22,431 nt of DNA, from assembly GCA_003551265.1 (NCBI GenBank), contig PUMG01000016.1, positions 1 through 22,431 on the forward strand. The letters are read 5' to 3'. Each line of letters starts with the position of its first letter. Within the stretch, counting starts at the first letter, position 1. Of this stretch, positions 1-6,342 are shown one piece after another. The notes under the pieces are model-generated. The model saw nothing but the letters and a program-made list of their open reading frames with translations. It ran no database searches and was not told the origin of the DNA. The translations under genes and the position numbers were made by a program. Origin of the DNA: Halovenus sp. (GTDB lineage Archaea > Halobacteriota > Halobacteria > Halobacteriales > Haloarculaceae).

Positions 1-271
1 AGAAGACGGTTCCGTACCAACCGATGCGGAGTCGGTTTTTGAGCTGCCACGCGCTGAGCAGCATCAAAAAGCCGGTCAACGTCCCGGTGAAGCCTGCTGT
101 TTGCTGGAGGAACTCCGGGATGTACATCGAGAGTGGTCCCTCGGTAACTCCCGCCGTAATGTTCGCAAGCCCGGTTGCAAGCGAGAGCAGTGCTGCCAGT
201 CCCGCGAGCACCACTGCTGCCCGTGGGCCGAACAGCACCGAGCGCCTGAGACCTCTCGTCTCGACGGCCAT
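1..271 (-). CDS. Putative potassium channel / TrkA-type membrane protein, N-terminal fragment
   Basis: This is a partial gene. An ATG at 271 reads leftward through 90 codons without a stop and leaves the window at base 1. The visible part has a basic N-terminus (ETRGLRRSVLFGPRA), a hydrophobic helix at about residues 17-38, a short loop (EGPLSMYIPEFLQQTAG), and a second helix at about 57-75. It ends in a positively charged stretch (WQLKNRLRIGWYG). This pattern resembles, from memory, the N-terminus of haloarchaeal potassium-channel or ion-channel proteins that carry a pore loop and sometimes a TrkA-N domain further on. The pore filter lies outside the window, so the function is inferred only from the N-terminal resemblance. 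The gene is divergent from the propeller gene, and the palindromic element at 337-416 lies between them. No clear TATA box is seen; a weak TTCAAG lies near 297. Confidence 0.6.
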   Translation of the reverse strand, partial: MAVETRGLRRSVLFGPRAAVVLAGLAALLSLATGLANITAGVTEGPLSMYIPEFLQQTAGFTGTLTGFLMLLSAWQLKNRLRIGWYGTVF

Positions 272-336
272 ATCAGTGCTCTCTCTCGAACAGACTTGAA
301 CGTACTGCCAGCGGATGCTTGTACCGATGGAGGAAA

Positions 337-416
337 ATACGGAGATTTCTACCGGTCGACGGAACGATTATCGCCACAACCTGTGGCGAGAACTCTATGA
401 TGACGTACGATAATCC
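337..416. promoter_or_regulatory. Palindromic intergenic element, copy A
   Basis: Bases 366-416 match bases 8210-8260 at 42 of 51 positions without a gap, and similarity weakens but seems to continue to about 337. The core is an inverted repeat, TTATCGCCACA (368-378) and TGTGGCGAGAA (382-392), with 10 of 11 arm positions paired across a 3-nt spacer. A second, outer inverted repeat is present only in this copy: GATTATCG (366-373) and CGATAATC (408-415). The constant tail ATGATGACGT is at 397-406. The element lies between two divergent genes, directly before the TATA box at 415-424. It may be an operator, a structured RNA or a remnant of a small mobile repeat; the sequence alone does not decide. 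Confidence 0.7.
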
Positions 417-424
417 ATATATGG
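415..424 (+). promoter_or_regulatory. TATA box of the propeller gene
   Basis: The perfect palindrome CCATATATGG is centred about 27 bp upstream of the ATG at 448. That is the usual spacing for a haloarchaeal leaderless transcript that starts at or next to the start codon. This spacing is the main reason for choosing 448 over the in-frame ATGs at 397, 400 and 421, which overlap or precede the box. Confidence 0.5.
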
Positions 425-447
425 TGACAGACGATACTTCATACCTG

Positions 448-2874
448 ATGGGTGTCATTCCCCAGCGGCCGTTCGACCGATGTCTCCAGCAGTGCAGCAA
501 CGACGAGTTCTGCGAGTTCGTTGCCCGTCTCTGGGACGTCTCTGACTGGGAGACGACTGTGACAGACAACATCGTCGAGGCTATGAACGACACCCGCAGA
601 GAACGGCTGCTGGTCGTTCCACCATCTCGACTCTCACGGCTTCCCCTTGCTTTTTCGGCTCTGAACGTGCTGCCGTCGGGACTCTCATCGGGGAACGTTC
701 GTCGGGATTTCGATGGCTCAATCGACCGGGTTGTCGTTCCCTACGATACGGAAATCCGGGGCTATCCACGGGGCCTGGCGGACGTTCCCGTGGTCGATTC
801 GACTGCGCTTCGTCACCGGCTCCTCTATGGTATCGACGCCGATGCCGCAGAAGAACTCTGTCTCGACATTCTGGGTGTACCGTTGCGCGCAGAGCAATGG
901 GACGACACCAACGAACAGGAAGGTCTCATCGGACGACTCACGGCCGGAGAGTCGGCGAGTGCGCTCGCGTCGAGACGAACAGTGCTGGGACTTCTCGGTA
1001 TCGGCGCACTCGGTGCGGTTGCGTTCGTCTTGCAGGAACGTTCCGGTGAGGACTCAGAAGCACCTCCGCTCGACGAACCCGCACCGACGCCCGAAACCGC
1101 ACCCGATACGACGTTCGAGTTCGAGCTCGAAGGTGAGTTCCTGCAGATCACGCACGCAGGTGGGGAGAGCATCGAGACAGACCAGATCGTCGTCGAGGGG
1201 GATGGGTTCGTCGGTGAACCACGGTTCGCCTGGAGCGATTCACTGCAGTTTGAGGAGGGTTCCACTGTCGAAGCGGGAGACGCAATCGAACTGACGGTTC
1301 GAGACGACCTCGCTCTCGAAGTTATCTGGGACGACACCGAGACGCTCGCGACGTTCGAGGAGACAGCACCGGAGGTGTCGGAGGCCGATCCAATTCCCGA
1401 TATGAGCTTCGAGTTCACGTTCACGGAGAGAGTTGTGACTGTCGAGTACACGGGCGAGGACCCCATCAGAGCCGAGCACGTACAGTTCAGAGGCAGTGAC
1501 TTTGGGGATGACGGCCAGCTGGGCTGGAACGACGCAACTGTTGTCGGGCAGGGAGTCGTCGAACGAACTGACTTCGTCAGCTTCGAAGCCGATTCGACAG
1601 CGACCATCAGTGCGTACTGGGTAACACCGTCGAGGCAAGTACTCGTCGAGCAGTTCACTGGACCCGACCGACCGCTCGACCCGTCCGATGAGTCGTTTCC
1701 AGCGTACGGCGGTACGACCGCGAACACCGGCTATCTCGCCGAAAACGCGGGTCCCACTGGTGAGATCACAACCATGTGGTCTTTCGAGAGTGAGCGGGAG
1801 ATTCAGTCATCGCCTGTCGTCGTCGATGGGGTCGTCTACGTCGGCGATTTCGACACCATGCTGTATGCGCTCGACGCAGTTGACGGCGCAGAGCTGTGGC
1901 GGTTCGAGCTGGAAAGCGGCGTTGTCGGTCCGAGCGCTCCTGCTGTCGCCGACATTCTCGAATCAGAGAGCGAAGAACATCGACAGACAGTCTTTGTTGG
2001 TGACGCTGGGGGCACAGTGTACGCCATCGACGCACAGACGGGAGAATCCATCTGGCAACGGAGTGTGCTCGACGGTGTGACTGCGGCACCCGTTGTGGCT
2101 GAGACGGAAGACGGCCCCGTCGTGGTGTTCACAGGGCCGAGAGAGAACCATCCGACGCTTGTTGCCCTGGACGCACGTGATGGAACGCGACAGTGGTGGG
2201 CCGACGAGGACCCCGACTTCAATATCATCGCCCGGTCACACCCAGCAGTTGCAGACGGGACTCTCTATACGGGGAGTCTCGGTGGTGCTGTGACGGCACT
2301 CGACCTCGAAGACGGGTCCGAGCGCTGGCGTCGGCCTCGTGAGGAAGAACAGCGTGTGGAGGCGTTTCTGGCTGTCAGTGACGACACCGTCTTCGCAACA
2401 ACTGTCGGCGGTTCCATCTTCGCGTTCGACAGCGAAGACGGCACCGAGCAGTGGGGGGTCGAGTGGAACGACCAGATTCTCAACACGCCCGTACTCATTC
2501 CGAATCTCGAAGCGCAGCAGGAGGATGACTCATCAGAGGATAGCGATGCGTGGGACGGCGTCGTCATCGGTGACATTACAGGGAGGGTCGTCGCACTCGA
2601 TTCCAGCGACGGGGATGTTCGCTGGGAGTTCGATGCCGGCTCGTCGGTGGGTTCGGCGTCAGCGGTGACCGGCAGCGACGGGCAGCCAGCCCTGTATTTC
2701 GGAACGACGGACGGTGAGGTGTTCGGACTCGACGCCGCAAGTGGGACCGTACTGTGGGACTTTGAGCCGGAGGAACTCACTCTGGGGACGATATGGTCTC
2801 CACCAGCAGTCGTCGATAGCGTCGTCTACGTGAGCTACGAGCACGGGGAAGTGTATGCGTTGACGGAAGAGTAG
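448..2874 (+). CDS. Membrane-anchored PQQ/BamB-type beta-propeller protein with cytoplasmic N-terminal domain
   Basis: This gives 808 residues from ATG 448; the open frame extends to 319, and ATGs at 397, 400 and 421 are alternatives. Residues 1-165 are soluble. Around residues 10-40 they resemble, weakly, the first helices of Mrr-type restriction-endonuclease folds (NDEFCEFVARLWDVSDWET), but the expected D and Q/E-x-K catalytic residues are not evident. Residues 175-197 (SRRTVLGLLGIGALGAVAFV) look like a twin-arginine signal or signal anchor in mid-protein. An acidic, proline-rich linker follows. Two similar beta-sandwich-like repeats, at about 222-310 and 319-402, resemble the C-terminal domains of haloarchaeal type IV pilins. 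From about 420 to the end, repeated W-containing strands (AELWRFE, ESIWQRS, VRWEFDA, VLWDFEP) and VYALDA-type strands mark a propeller of about eight blades. The predicted topology is N-terminus inside and propeller outside. Ligand and role are unknown; PQQ binding is not implied. Confidence 0.85.
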   Translation: MGVIPQRPFDRCLQQCSNDEFCEFVARLWDVSDWETTVTDNIVEAMNDTRRERLLVVPPSRLSRLPLAFSALNVLPSGLSSGNVRRDFDGSIDRVVVPYDTEIRGYPRGLADVPVVDSTALRHRLLYGIDADAAEELCLDILGVPLRAEQWDDTNEQEGLIGRLTAGESASALASRRTVLGLLGIGALGAVAFVLQERSGEDSEAPPLDEPAPTPETAPDTTFEFELEGEFLQITHAGGESIETDQIVVEGDGFVGEPRFAWSDSLQFEEGSTVEAGDAIELTVRDDLALEVIWDDTETLATFEETAPEVSEADPIPDMSFEFTFTERVVTVEYTGEDPIRAEHVQFRGSDFGDDGQLGWNDATVVGQGVVERTDFVSFEADSTATISAYWVTPSRQVLVEQFTGPDRPLDPSDESFPAYGGTTANTGYLAENAGPTGEITTMWSFESEREIQSSPVVVDGVVYVGDFDTMLYALDAVDGAELWRFELESGVVGPSAPAVADILESESEEHRQTVFVGDAGGTVYAIDAQTGESIWQRSVLDGVTAAPVVAETEDGPVVVFTGPRENHPTLVALDARDGTRQWWADEDPDFNIIARSHPAVADGTLYTGSLGGAVTALDLEDGSERWRRPREEEQRVEAFLAVSDDTVFATTVGGSIFAFDSEDGTEQWGVEWNDQILNTPVLIPNLEAQQEDDSSEDSDAWDGVVIGDITGRVVALDSSDGDVRWEFDAGSSVGSASAVTGSDGQPALYFGTTDGEVFGLDAASGTVLWDFEPEELTLGTIWSPPAVVDSVVYVSYEHGEVYALTEE

Positions 2875-2926
2875 ATATAGGGATTATCGTAACGCCTTTT
2901 TCAGTGCCGGAGAGAGACAGAGATGC

Positions 2927-3011
2927 GCGAGGGTGGCTGAGCCTGGCCAAAGGCGGCGGGCTTAAGACCCGCTCCCGTAGGGGTCCCTGGGTTCGAATCC
3001 CAGCCCTCGCA
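2927..3011 (+). tRNA. tRNA-Leu (anticodon TAA)
   Basis: The acceptor stem GCGAGGG (2927-2933) pairs with CCCTCGC (3004-3010), and the discriminator base is A. The anticodon arm is GCGGG-CTTAAGA-CCCGC, giving anticodon TAA, which reads UUA/UUG. The variable arm CTCCCGTAGGGGTC is long, as in class II leucine tRNAs, and the T arm holds GGTTCGAATCC. No intron is present and CCA is not encoded. The gene lies 52 bp after the propeller gene and is followed by two hairpins. Confidence 0.97.
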
Positions 3012-3013
3012 TA

Positions 3014-3041
3014 GCGAGACTGCTCGCGGTCTCGCCTTCTT
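3014..3041 (+). terminator. Hairpin and T-rich tail after tRNA-Leu
   Basis: GCGAGAC (3014-3020) pairs with GTCTCGC (3029-3035) across an 8-nt loop and is followed by CTTCTT. It begins three bases after the tRNA, so it may end or trim the tRNA transcript. It is also the first of two related palindromes; the second is at 3065-3085. Confidence 0.45.
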
Positions 3042-3064
3042 CGACTCGAACGGACGTGAGAGTC

Positions 3065-3085
3065 GTGAGACCGCAAGCGGTCTCG
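3065..3085. repeat. Second palindrome related to the hairpin at 3014
   Basis: GAGACCGC (3067-3074) pairs with GCGGTCTC (3077-3084), an 8-bp perfect inverted repeat. Its sequence closely parallels the hairpin at 3014-3035: both read G-C/T-GAGAC, then GC, then GCGGTCTCG. The two copies are about 53 bp apart and look like a small REP-type repeat pair in the gap between tRNA-Leu and the next gene. Confidence 0.5.
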
Positions 3086-3092
3086 AAAATAA
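3085..3092 (+). promoter_or_regulatory. Possible TATA box for the DUF5813-like gene
   Basis: The A/T-rich run GAAAATAA lies about 40 bp before the ATG at 3129, which would leave a short leader carrying the Shine-Dalgarno sequence at 3119-3126. This rests on composition and spacing only. Confidence 0.3.
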
Positions 3093-3128
3093 GTGGACTT
3101 TTCTTCAGACCGTCCGTTGGAGGAGGTA

Positions 3129-3629
3129 ATGGTCGACAACGTACCGCCGGATGTCCAGAGAGCGTTCGAGCGTCACGACGCTATCGAAGCAACGGAAGAC
3201 GGATTCGAAGTGACGACGACTCCATTCGACTCGACGGTCACAGCCGAATCAATCGAGGAGAGCACCACCTACTACATCCGCGTGAGCGTACCAAACCTTG
3301 ACGCTGCAACGAGGGACGAGGTCGGCCCAACTGTGGCGCTGGACTGGTTCGAGACGTTCGAACGACGGCTCGAAGGTGCGCCCAAAACGGTCCGAGAGCG
3401 CGTCGACCTGACGGATTTCACTGTCGAGGAAACAGAGAGGGTCGTCACCGTCGAGTACGCCTTCAGCTGGGAGAACCCAACCAGGGCGGTCGAGATTGCG
3501 AAAGCGTTCGTCGAGTACGTCGAGGGGACGTACGTCGAGGGAGTCATTCCGGGGTACGAGTATCGACCGCCGGTGACAGAGTTGCTCGGGGAAGCCACAC
3601 AGGGCGGAGAGGGAGGGACACCGCTGTGA
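3129..3629 (+). CDS. DUF5813-like haloarchaeal protein
   Basis: This is a 166-residue acidic protein. The open frame extends to 3093, but the ATG at 3129 is preceded by a strong Shine-Dalgarno run GGAGGAGG (3119-3126), so that start is preferred. The sequence has no signal peptide, membrane helix or cysteine. Residues around 30-60 and 100-125 read as alternating beta strands (STTYYIRVSVP, ERVVTVEYAFSW), and a helical C-terminal part carries AVEIAKAFVEYVEGTYVEGVIPGY split by a turn. From memory it fits DUF5813, a family found in Halobacteria with no known function. It overlaps the next gene by 4 bp (GTGA), so the two are likely translated together. Confidence 0.75.
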   Translation: MVDNVPPDVQRAFERHDAIEATEDGFEVTTTPFDSTVTAESIEESTTYYIRVSVPNLDAATRDEVGPTVALDWFETFERRLEGAPKTVRERVDLTDFTVEETERVVTVEYAFSWENPTRAVEIAKAFVEYVEGTYVEGVIPGYEYRPPVTELLGEATQGGEGGTPL

Positions 3630-4456
3630 CCAGCAACAGACAGGGGTCACCGGTCAGTTCTGAAACGCTCGATATTGACCTCGGGTTCACGGTCGGTCTC
3701 GACATGAGATTCGACCAGGCCGTCGAATGGGCACACGGCGAGGGATTCGAGTTCATTGAGTTGCTGCTCGACGGTCCGTATGCACGTGAGCGAATCGCTG
3801 ACGAACGCGAGGAAATGCGGGAGACGCTGTCGGAGGCGGGCGTCGGAATCGTAGTCCACCTGCCTTTTGCTATCCACCCGGGTGTCCCGTTCACGCCCGT
3901 CCGGGAAGGAGTTCTGCGAGAGTTCGAGAGAGGAATGGACCTTGCTGTCGACCTCGGAGCGAAGAGGGTCGTGTTTCATCCGTCCGTAGACGTCTGGGAC
4001 CTCGGCTACGATGCTGCTGAACGTCGAGCGCTCATCCACCAAGGTCTCGACAGACTGGTTCCCGCGTGTGTCGAGCGGGGATTGGTTCCATGTCTCGAGA
4101 ACGTCGTCTCTTCGTACTACGACGTGTACGCCTTTCCCGAACTGTTCGAGCGCTATCCCGACGCATCGATGACGTTCGACACGAGCCACGCGCTTCTCTC
4201 GGGGATGGACGAGACGGCGATGGCCACGTTCTGTGAGAGATACGCCGAAGAAATCGCACATCTCCACCTTGTCGACACCCGCGGCGGGACCGACGAGCAT
4301 CTTCACCCGGGAATGGGACGAGTCTCCTTCGAGCGGGTGTTTGCGGGTCTTTCGAAAGCCGACTGGAGTGGGACTGCGACGCTCGAAGTCGGGACCAGTC
4401 ACTACGAGACGATTGCGCTCGGAAAACAGCACGTCGAATCAATACTGTCCCGTTGA
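3626..4456 (+). CDS. Sugar phosphate isomerase/epimerase-type TIM barrel protein
   Basis: This is 276 residues from a GTG that overlaps the previous stop codon (GTGA). It belongs to the xylose-isomerase-like/AP-endonuclease-2 superfamily, whose members use divalent metals to isomerise or epimerise sugars or to cut abasic DNA. The metal and substrate residues expected of the fold are visible: H118 (VVFHPS), E158 (CLENV), D185 and H188 (TFDTSHA), H214 (HLHLVD), H225 and H227 (DEHLHPGMG), and E254 (TLEVG). The HPGMG loop favours a sugar isomerase/epimerase-like role, but an endonuclease IV-like role cannot be excluded. Substrate is unknown. The extra N-terminal 20 residues before GFTVGLDM are polar and the real start may be slightly internal. 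It converges on the Lrp-like gene with a 34-bp gap. Confidence 0.85.
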   Translation: MTSNRQGSPVSSETLDIDLGFTVGLDMRFDQAVEWAHGEGFEFIELLLDGPYARERIADEREEMRETLSEAGVGIVVHLPFAIHPGVPFTPVREGVLREFERGMDLAVDLGAKRVVFHPSVDVWDLGYDAAERRALIHQGLDRLVPACVERGLVPCLENVVSSYYDVYAFPELFERYPDASMTFDTSHALLSGMDETAMATFCERYAEEIAHLHLVDTRGGTDEHLHPGMGRVSFERVFAGLSKADWSGTATLEVGTSHYETIALGKQHVESILSR

Positions 4457-4490
4457 TACTGACGGGCGATAATCTGGCAGTTTCTGTCGG

Positions 4491-4721
4491 TTACTCCATC
4501 GCGATGTACGTCTGCGTGCTGCTGACGCCGTCGACCGACTGGATTTTCGTCGCGGCGATGTCTTTCACGTCGGCGGGTGAATCGACGTTCGCGATGGCGA
4601 TGAGGTCGAAATCCCCCGCGATGATGTGTGCGCGCTCAACGCCGTCGAAGTCCTCGATATCAGCTTTGAGTCTGTCCGCCTCACCGGTGTGTGCTTTGAC
4701 AGTGATGTACGCTGTGACCAT
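4491..4721 (-). CDS. Stand-alone Lrp/AsnC ligand-binding (RAM) domain protein
   Basis: This is a 76-residue protein made only of the beta-alpha-beta-beta-alpha-beta RAM domain found at the C-terminus of Lrp/AsnC regulators. It has the characteristic VTAYITVKAHTG start, a central HIIAGDFDLIAIANV segment, and a final GVSSTQTYIAM strand. There is no helix-turn-helix, so it cannot bind DNA by itself in the usual Lrp way. RAM domains form dimers or octamers and often bind amino acids. The ATG at 4721 is two bases after the trkA stop codon (TAACGATG), so it is co-transcribed with trkA. A link to potassium uptake is inferred from this position only. A paralogue lies at 5553. Confidence 0.88.
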   Translation of the reverse strand: MVTAYITVKAHTGEADRLKADIEDFDGVERAHIIAGDFDLIAIANVDSPADVKDIAATKIQSVDGVSSTQTYIAME

Positions 4722-4723
4722 CG

Positions 4724-5407
4724 TTACGCCCCACCGAGTGCGGGAGTGCCTGTTTCGCCGACGATGATGCTCCTGACGTCGTCCATGCTGTCGGATTCGG
4801 AGAGAACCACCAGTTTCGTACCCGATTCGAGCGTGTCGTCGGGGCTCGGGACTCGGAGCGGTTCGACACCGGTGCCAAGCGCCAGCAGTTTTGCACGTCC
4901 GGGGAGTTCGAGTTCCGACAGCGAGTAGCCGTGCATCGGCGTCCCCTCGGTAACCGTGAACTGGACGAGCTGGAGGTTCCGTTCGATGTCCGCGATTGCA
5001 CGGATGTTCCCACCCACGAGCGCGTTCTTGGCGACGATGGCACCGAGGCGCTCTGGGTAGATGACCTCGTCGACCTCGTCGACGTACTTCCGGTATATCT
5101 CTTCCCGGTAGTCCTCGTCGATGCGCATCACTGTTCGACAGCCGAACTGGTTCGCAATCGTACACGCCGCAAAGTTGACGTTGAGGTCGCTGGTCAGCGC
5201 GCCGAGTGCAGCCGCGTCTTCGATGCCTGCCTGCCGCAGTATCTTCTCGGTCGAACCGTCTCCCTCGACGACCTCGAACCCCTCTTCACGGGCAGCGGCC
5301 GCCGTCTGTGAATCCAGTTCCACGAACACCACGTCGTAGCCGGTCTCGCGTATCGCGCGCGCCGTTCGGATGCCCACACGACCTGCTCCGACAATAACGA
5401 ATCGCAT
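4724..5407 (-). CDS. trkA: TrkA family potassium uptake protein
   Basis: This 227-residue cytosolic RCK protein regulates Trk/Ktr-type potassium transport. The N-terminal Rossmann domain has GAGRVG (7-12) and an acidic E30 at the end of the second strand, which favours NAD(H). The middle matches TrkA-N (DGSTEKILRQAGIEDA, then the ANQFG and VIYPERLGA motifs). The C-terminal RCK_C domain covers about 140-217. The frame stays open to 5464, but MRFVIVGAGRVG is the natural start, with AGGAGGT touching the ATG and a TTTATT at 5432-5437 about 27 bp upstream that could drive a near-leaderless transcript. The matching membrane subunit is not in the window. It is followed by an Lrp-like gene and faces a second one. 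Confidence 0.92.
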   Translation of the reverse strand: MRFVIVGAGRVGIRTARAIRETGYDVVFVELDSQTAAAAREEGFEVVEGDGSTEKILRQAGIEDAAALGALTSDLNVNFAACTIANQFGCRTVMRIDEDYREEIYRKYVDEVDEVIYPERLGAIVAKNALVGGNIRAIADIERNLQLVQFTVTEGTPMHGYSLSELELPGRAKLLALGTGVEPLRVPSPDDTLESGTKLVVLSESDSMDDVRSIIVGETGTPALGGA

Positions 5408-5509
5408 ACCTCCTGCTACAACGACCAGACGAATAAAGCTATCTTCCCCGGAAGACCGACACAACCACTGTGCTACTCTCGCCGCAACTGGGAAACAGCC
5501 GGCAGTTGT

Positions 5510-5520
5510 CCCCGCCGGGG
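5510..5520. promoter_or_regulatory. GC-rich palindrome in the divergent promoter region
   Basis: CCCCG (5510-5514) and CGGGG (5516-5520) form a perfect inverted repeat around one base. It lies just before a weak TATA-like ACTTTTGA (5525-5532), which is about 25 bp upstream of ATG 5553. This position next to the BRE/TATA makes it an operator candidate for the 5553 gene or for both divergent genes. The intergenic region 5408-5552 holds nothing else recognisable. Confidence 0.35.
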
Positions 5521-5552
5521 GAACACTTTTGAGATGTTGCCACGTAGCCTAG

Positions 5553-5789
5553 ATGAACATGGTCCGGGCGTTCATCATGGTGAAGACGGCGGCTGGCAGA
5601 GCAACAGCAGTCCAGGAACGGATTCAGGAGATGGATGCTGTGTTGGACGCACACGTCGTCGCTGGAAAGTACGACATTATCGTCGAGGCCGAGGCTGAGG
5701 AGGTCTACACGGTGATTCACACGGTCGCAACGGACCTGAACGAACTCGATGGCGTCGTCGATACGCGAACGTACATCTGTCTGGAATGA
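5553..5789 (+). CDS. Stand-alone Lrp/AsnC ligand-binding (RAM) domain protein, second copy
   Basis: This is a 78-residue paralogue of the 4491-4721 product, with the same plan: VRAFIMVKTAAG, then HVVAGKYDIIVEAEA, then GVVDTRTYICLE. It also lacks a DNA-binding domain. The first ATG is at 5553; family members often begin at MVRAF, which would use the ATG at 5559. It is divergent from trkA across 145 bp and converges on the DUF5815-like gene with a 20-bp gap. The pair brackets trkA, so the two proteins could form mixed oligomers or answer the same ligand; that is inference. No Shine-Dalgarno sequence is seen, which fits a leaderless transcript. Confidence 0.88.
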   Translation: MNMVRAFIMVKTAAGRATAVQERIQEMDAVLDAHVVAGKYDIIVEAEAEEVYTVIHTVATDLNELDGVVDTRTYICLE

Positions 5790-5809
5790 CCTGATCCGTC
5801 GGACATCGA

Positions 5810-6340
5810 TCAGATCGCCGTGTCGTGCTCCGTTTCGAACTCACGCTCGTTGCGGTATAGTTCGACGAACTCGTCCAGGTCGAACTCGTACATGTACTGT
5901 TCGAACTCGGCCGCGAGCGCGTCGTTCTCTGTGTGACTGATGGCGTGTTCCATCAGTTCGAGCAGTAACTCGACAACAATCGAGTGGAGCCGCCGCGCGT
6001 CGAACTCGGCGACCCAGAGCAGAGCGTAGCCGACCGTTCCATCGGTCGAACAGTCTGCGCTCGCGACCTTGTCAGGGAACTCCTCGCGAACCATCGCCAT
6101 CGCGTGCGGTGTTCCGAACGCATCGAAGTCGTCGTCAGTCGTTATTGTCCGCCGAAGGGTGTCGACGAGGAACTCCGGAACGAACCGCGCTAGCGGGTGG
6201 ACGTCCATCACGACTGCATGAGTCTCACCGCACGCACAGTCGAATTCGCGCATTCCGAGGTCGAACGCGCTCGGGTGGATTACCTCACCACACGGCAGTT
6301 CGAGGTCGTCGGCTCGCTCGGGAACGCCGGGTTCTGACAT
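5810..6340 (-). CDS. DUF5815-like haloarchaeal protein
   Basis: This is a 176-residue acidic cytosolic protein. The N-terminal part has a possible metal site with C17 (LPCG), C35 and C37 (CACG) and H41 (ETHAVV), which could form a small zinc knuckle. The rest is mostly helical, with HPLARFVPEFLVDTL, then FGTPHAMAMVREEFPDKV and a long helix ARRLHSIVVELLLELMEHA. From memory this matches DUF5815, a family of unknown function in Halobacteria. The ATG at 6340 is two bases after the stop of the upstream gene (TGAAGATG), so the two are one operon. Confidence 0.75.
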   Translation of the reverse strand: MSEPGVPERADDLELPCGEVIHPSAFDLGMREFDCACGETHAVVMDVHPLARFVPEFLVDTLRRTITTDDDFDAFGTPHAMAMVREEFPDKVASADCSTDGTVGYALLWVAEFDARRLHSIVVELLLELMEHAISHTENDALAAEFEQYMYEFDLDEFVELYRNEREFETEHDTAI

Positions 6341-6342
6341 CT

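Noticed and set aside
960..1040. A separate secreted protein beginning at the internal SRRTVLG twin-arginine-like segment
   Set aside because: There is no in-frame ATG or GTG just before the segment; the frame continues without interruption from 448.
825..1727. A 300-codon minus-strand frame within the propeller gene
   Set aside because: Its product is serine/threonine-rich shadow sequence; the plus strand encodes a coherent protein with repeats and a membrane anchor.
2470..2560. A frameshift or break in the propeller near the acidic EAQQEDDSSEDSDAW insert
   Set aside because: The frame is open and propeller strands resume directly afterwards; acidic loop insertions are common in haloarchaeal proteins.
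3647..4432. A 261-codon minus-strand frame opposite the TIM barrel gene
   Set aside because: The plus strand carries the complete set of metal-ligand motifs; the minus product has no recognised features.
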